From NCBI GenBank assembly GCA_937138275.1, contig CAKZOY010000087.1, positions 1-9,030 of the forward strand: DNA of 9,030 nt. Reading direction: 5' to 3'. A program made the position numbers and the translations under genes. This DNA is from an uncultured Chloroflexota bacterium. Its GTDB lineage: Bacteria > Chloroflexota > Anaerolineae > B4-G1 > DUEL01. Positions 7,075 through 9,030 of the stretch are shown in pieces (within the stretch, counting starts at the first letter, position 1; the number at the start of each line of letters is the position of its first letter). The notes under the pieces were generated by a model, which saw only the letters and a list, made by a program, of their open reading frames with translations, searched no databases and was not told the origin of the DNA.

Positions 7075-7323
7075 CTAAAGTTTCCGCTCTCGTTCAAACG
7101 CCTCCTTCAGATGCACCCATCGGCGGCGGACTTCCGCCACTTCCTGCTCGTTTTGCTGTCTCCAGTCCAGACCCAGTTCCTCGGCCAGGGCGATGAGTGC
7201 ACAGAATTGCTGCCAGTGCTGCTGGGGAGAGAGACGCCGTCGTTCTTCCCTCTCCCGCTCCGCTACGGCTTGCCAGCGTTCTACGTAGTCCCGAATTGGC
7301 CCGACGTCTATTCGGCCCACCAT
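7075..7323 (-). CDS. Small hypothetical protein, start overlapping the branching enzyme gene
   Basis: I do not recognise this 82-residue protein. Its composition looks like a real soluble protein: a short start (MVGRIDVGPI), then amphipathic, highly charged helices (RDYVERWQAVAEREREERR, QHWQQFCALIALAEELGLDW, EVAEVRRRWVHLKEAFERER), with four Trp and no membrane segment or signal peptide. Helical-bundle or coiled-coil folding is likely. The ATG at 7323 lies 16 bases inside the end of the GH57 branching enzyme gene, and there is no good ribosome site, which suggests translation coupled to that gene. It ends 55 bases before glgA. The context suggests a role linked to glycogen synthesis, but that is inference only. 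The overlapping minus-frame reading at 7094-7336 has a Ser/Gly/Pro/Arg-rich shadow composition and is less credible. Confidence 0.65.
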   Translation of the reverse strand: MVGRIDVGPIRDYVERWQAVAEREREERRRLSPQQHWQQFCALIALAEELGLDWRQQNEQEVAEVRRRWVHLKEAFERERKL

Positions 7324-8993
7324 CGGAAATCCACATCCGGAAAGACCTTATCCAGTTCCCACAACTCCTCGGCCAGGGCGCGGTCGGGCTGGCCCGATTC
7401 CACGCTCCGGGCTAACTGCTCAAACCGATCCACGTGGGCGGTGAACCGCTGGATCGCGTACTCCCGCGCTTGCCCAGTGGTGACCAGGAAGGGCCAGTCG
7501 GAGGCCTCCAGGAGCAGGAGTTCCCGCGCCGCCTGGTTGAGGACGAACATCTCATCCGGGGTGGCGCTCTCCGCCTTCTGGCGCGCCAGGTGGCTCATGC
7601 GCTCTTCGCATTCGTGAATCGGCGCCCACATCCAGTGCGTCTCCGGGTTGTCCCAGGTCCAGTGGCCACCGCCCAGCCCCCAGGAACTCTCCGGCAGGGC
7701 CAGCACCTCCTCCGGCGGATGGGCCTCCAGGTACTGGCTGGCGGTGGTCAGCGCGACCCGGTCGGAGCGGGCCAGCAGGCGCAGGACCTCCCGAATCCAG
7801 TCCACCCCCTCAAACCACCAGTGGCCGAAGAGTTCGGTGTCGTAGTTGGAAGCGATGAGGCCGACCTCCCCCGTCTCGGCGTGGTACTGCTCCAGCAGGT
7901 CGTGGACCAGCCAGGCGAAGTGGCGGGCGTGCTCGCCCACTTTGTACTGCGCCCAGTCGGGATGATACCAGTCCTTGAAGGCCAGGTCCACCCGCGCGCC
8001 GGTGATGCGCCAGTATTGCAGGCCTGAGCGGTGGTCTTTTTTGTGGAATTCCCGGTAGTCAAAATCGCCGGGGTAGCCCCAGTCGGCGGACCAGACCTGC
8101 ATACCGGTGCGGTTGTTGCGGCCGATCGCGGCGACGCCGGAGTGTTCGCTCACTACCCCCGGCGTGGTATTGACGACGTAGTAGGGGCGGTAAGTGGTGC
8201 GCGGGTGCTCCGGGACGGCCAGTTGCTCCAGGGGCAGGACGTAGCGGCGGACGATGGCGCCGTAGGGGCCGATGGCCTCGCCTGCGGCCTTGCCCACCGG
8301 GCGGCCGCCCTCAATGGCGTGGGTCTCTACAAAAAAGCAGCCCAATCCTTCGGCTGCCAGCATTGTCTCTATCCCGGCGCGGAGTGTGCCATCGGAGGCG
8401 ATGTAGGCCGGGCGATAGGCGCATTCGGGGAGCCAGATAGCCCGCGGGGCGCGCCCGAATTGGCGGCGGTAGGAGGCGATCCCGGCCTTTAACTGCCCGC
8501 GGATGGCGGCGTCTTTGCCCAGGAGGGGGAGGTAGCCGTGGGTGGCGGCGGAGGTGATGATTTCTACTACTCCAGCATCCTGCAATCGCCGGAATCCTCC
8601 CAGGATATCCCGGTTGTAGCGACGGCGGAAAGCGTCCAGGAGGCCGGCGTACCAGTCCCGATAGAAAGAAGCCAGGTAGGCCGCGTGGGGGTTGCCCTCT
8701 GCCTGGAAGCGGGGGATGTCTGCTTCCGCTGCGTCCCGGCGCGCTGCGGCGTAGGCCTCAAAATGTTCCTGGACAAGGGGATCGGCCAGTTGCTCACAGA
8801 GGATGGGCGTCAGGCCCAGGGTGAGGTGAACGGGCAGCCCCTCTTCGTGCAGGTCGGTCAGGGCATTGAGGAGGGGGATATAGGTCTCGGCAATCGCTTC
8901 GTGAATCCATTCTTCGCCGTGGGGCCAGCGGCCGGCCATCCGGCAGTAGGGCAGGTGGCTATGCAGGACGAAGGTGAACGCGCCGATGGGCAT
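7308..8993 (-). CDS. GH57 1,4-alpha-glucan branching enzyme
   Basis: This 561-residue enzyme is expected to cleave 1,4-alpha-glucan chains and re-attach them through 1,6 bonds, creating branches in cytosolic glycogen. GH57 branching-enzyme signatures are in order: FVLHSHLPYCR at 8-18, EIITSAATHGYLPLL at 144-158, AIWLPECAYRP at 185-195 with predicted nucleophile Glu190, and SNYDTELFGHWWFEG at 382-396 with predicted acid/base Asp385. A substrate-site segment follows, PESSWGLGGGHWTWDN, at 434-449. The C-terminal helical (DUF1957-type) region covers about 440-555. Its length is near that of the Thermus enzyme, and it lacks the extra C-terminal extension of the Thermococcus one. AAGGAG six bases before the ATG supports the start at 8993. 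The frame remains open upstream to the window edge, but the first motif sits where the family expects it with this start. It leads the visible gene run, and its last 16 bases overlap the next small gene. Confidence 0.93.
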   Translation of the reverse strand: MPIGAFTFVLHSHLPYCRMAGRWPHGEEWIHEAIAETYIPLLNALTDLHEEGLPVHLTLGLTPILCEQLADPLVQEHFEAYAAARRDAAEADIPRFQAEGNPHAAYLASFYRDWYAGLLDAFRRRYNRDILGGFRRLQDAGVVEIITSAATHGYLPLLGKDAAIRGQLKAGIASYRRQFGRAPRAIWLPECAYRPAYIASDGTLRAGIETMLAAEGLGCFFVETHAIEGGRPVGKAAGEAIGPYGAIVRRYVLPLEQLAVPEHPRTTYRPYYVVNTTPGVVSEHSGVAAIGRNNRTGMQVWSADWGYPGDFDYREFHKKDHRSGLQYWRITGARVDLAFKDWYHPDWAQYKVGEHARHFAWLVHDLLEQYHAETGEVGLIASNYDTELFGHWWFEGVDWIREVLRLLARSDRVALTTASQYLEAHPPEEVLALPESSWGLGGGHWTWDNPETHWMWAPIHECEERMSHLARQKAESATPDEMFVLNQAARELLLLEASDWPFLVTTGQAREYAIQRFTAHVDRFEQLARSVESGQPDRALAEELWELDKVFPDVDFRWWAE

Positions 8994-9030
8994 AGGTCTC
9001 TCCTTCCTGGCAAGGGCGGATTTCCGTAAG
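8994..9030 (-). promoter_or_regulatory. Leader of the branching enzyme gene, with Shine-Dalgarno site
   Basis: The 37 bases to the window edge contain AAGGAG at 9000-9005 on the minus strand, six bases before the ATG at 8993. No promoter elements are visible, and whether another gene of the same run ends just outside cannot be seen. Confidence 0.6.

Noticed and set aside
7094..7336. Alternative 80-residue minus-strand frame overlapping the small gene
   Set aside because: Its composition (Ser, Gly, Pro, Arg runs) is typical of a shadow frame, whereas the 7075-7323 frame gives well-formed amphipathic helices.

Overview
The window looks like a piece of a GC-rich bacterial chromosome, most likely from a thermophilic or moderately thermophilic member of the Chloroflexota (Anaerolineae-like). 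This placement is an inference. It rests on glycogen-type enzymes from family GH57 rather than GH13, on the style of the membrane/GAF histidine kinase (a long ATP lid leading into GGGPGLGLA), and on strong GC bias at third codon positions. No rRNA, tRNA, phage or transposon sequence is visible.

All six supported genes lie on the minus strand, so transcription runs from right to left. In transcription order they are: a GH57 1,4-alpha-glucan branching enzyme (8993-7308); an 82-residue unrecognised protein whose start overlaps the end of that gene (7323-7075); GlgA glycogen synthase (7019-5562); a GH57 4-alpha-glucanotransferase/alpha-amylase-type enzyme (5542-3395); a 3-hydroxybutyryl-CoA dehydrogenase (3327-2473); and a membrane-bound GAF histidine kinase (2450-243). 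Gaps are 19 to 67 bases and one pair overlaps, so a single operon is plausible.

The first four genes form an alpha-glucan storage module. GlgA extends a 1,4-glucan from ADP-glucose, the branching enzyme adds 1,6 branches, and the second GH57 enzyme rearranges or trims 1,4-glucans. ADP-glucose pyrophosphorylase (GlgC) and glycogen phosphorylase are not in the window. The dehydrogenase belongs to acyl-CoA metabolism and is preceded by an unusually G-poor leader. The kinase has no response regulator beside it here.

Downstream of the kinase (1-242) there is no convincing gene. Positions 1-168 hold four 42-bp tandem repeats, cut by the window edge, each with an internal inverted repeat. Two short hairpins between the repeats and the kinase stop may serve as a weak terminator. 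The enzymes belong to known families. The least explained elements are the repeat array and the small coupled ORF.
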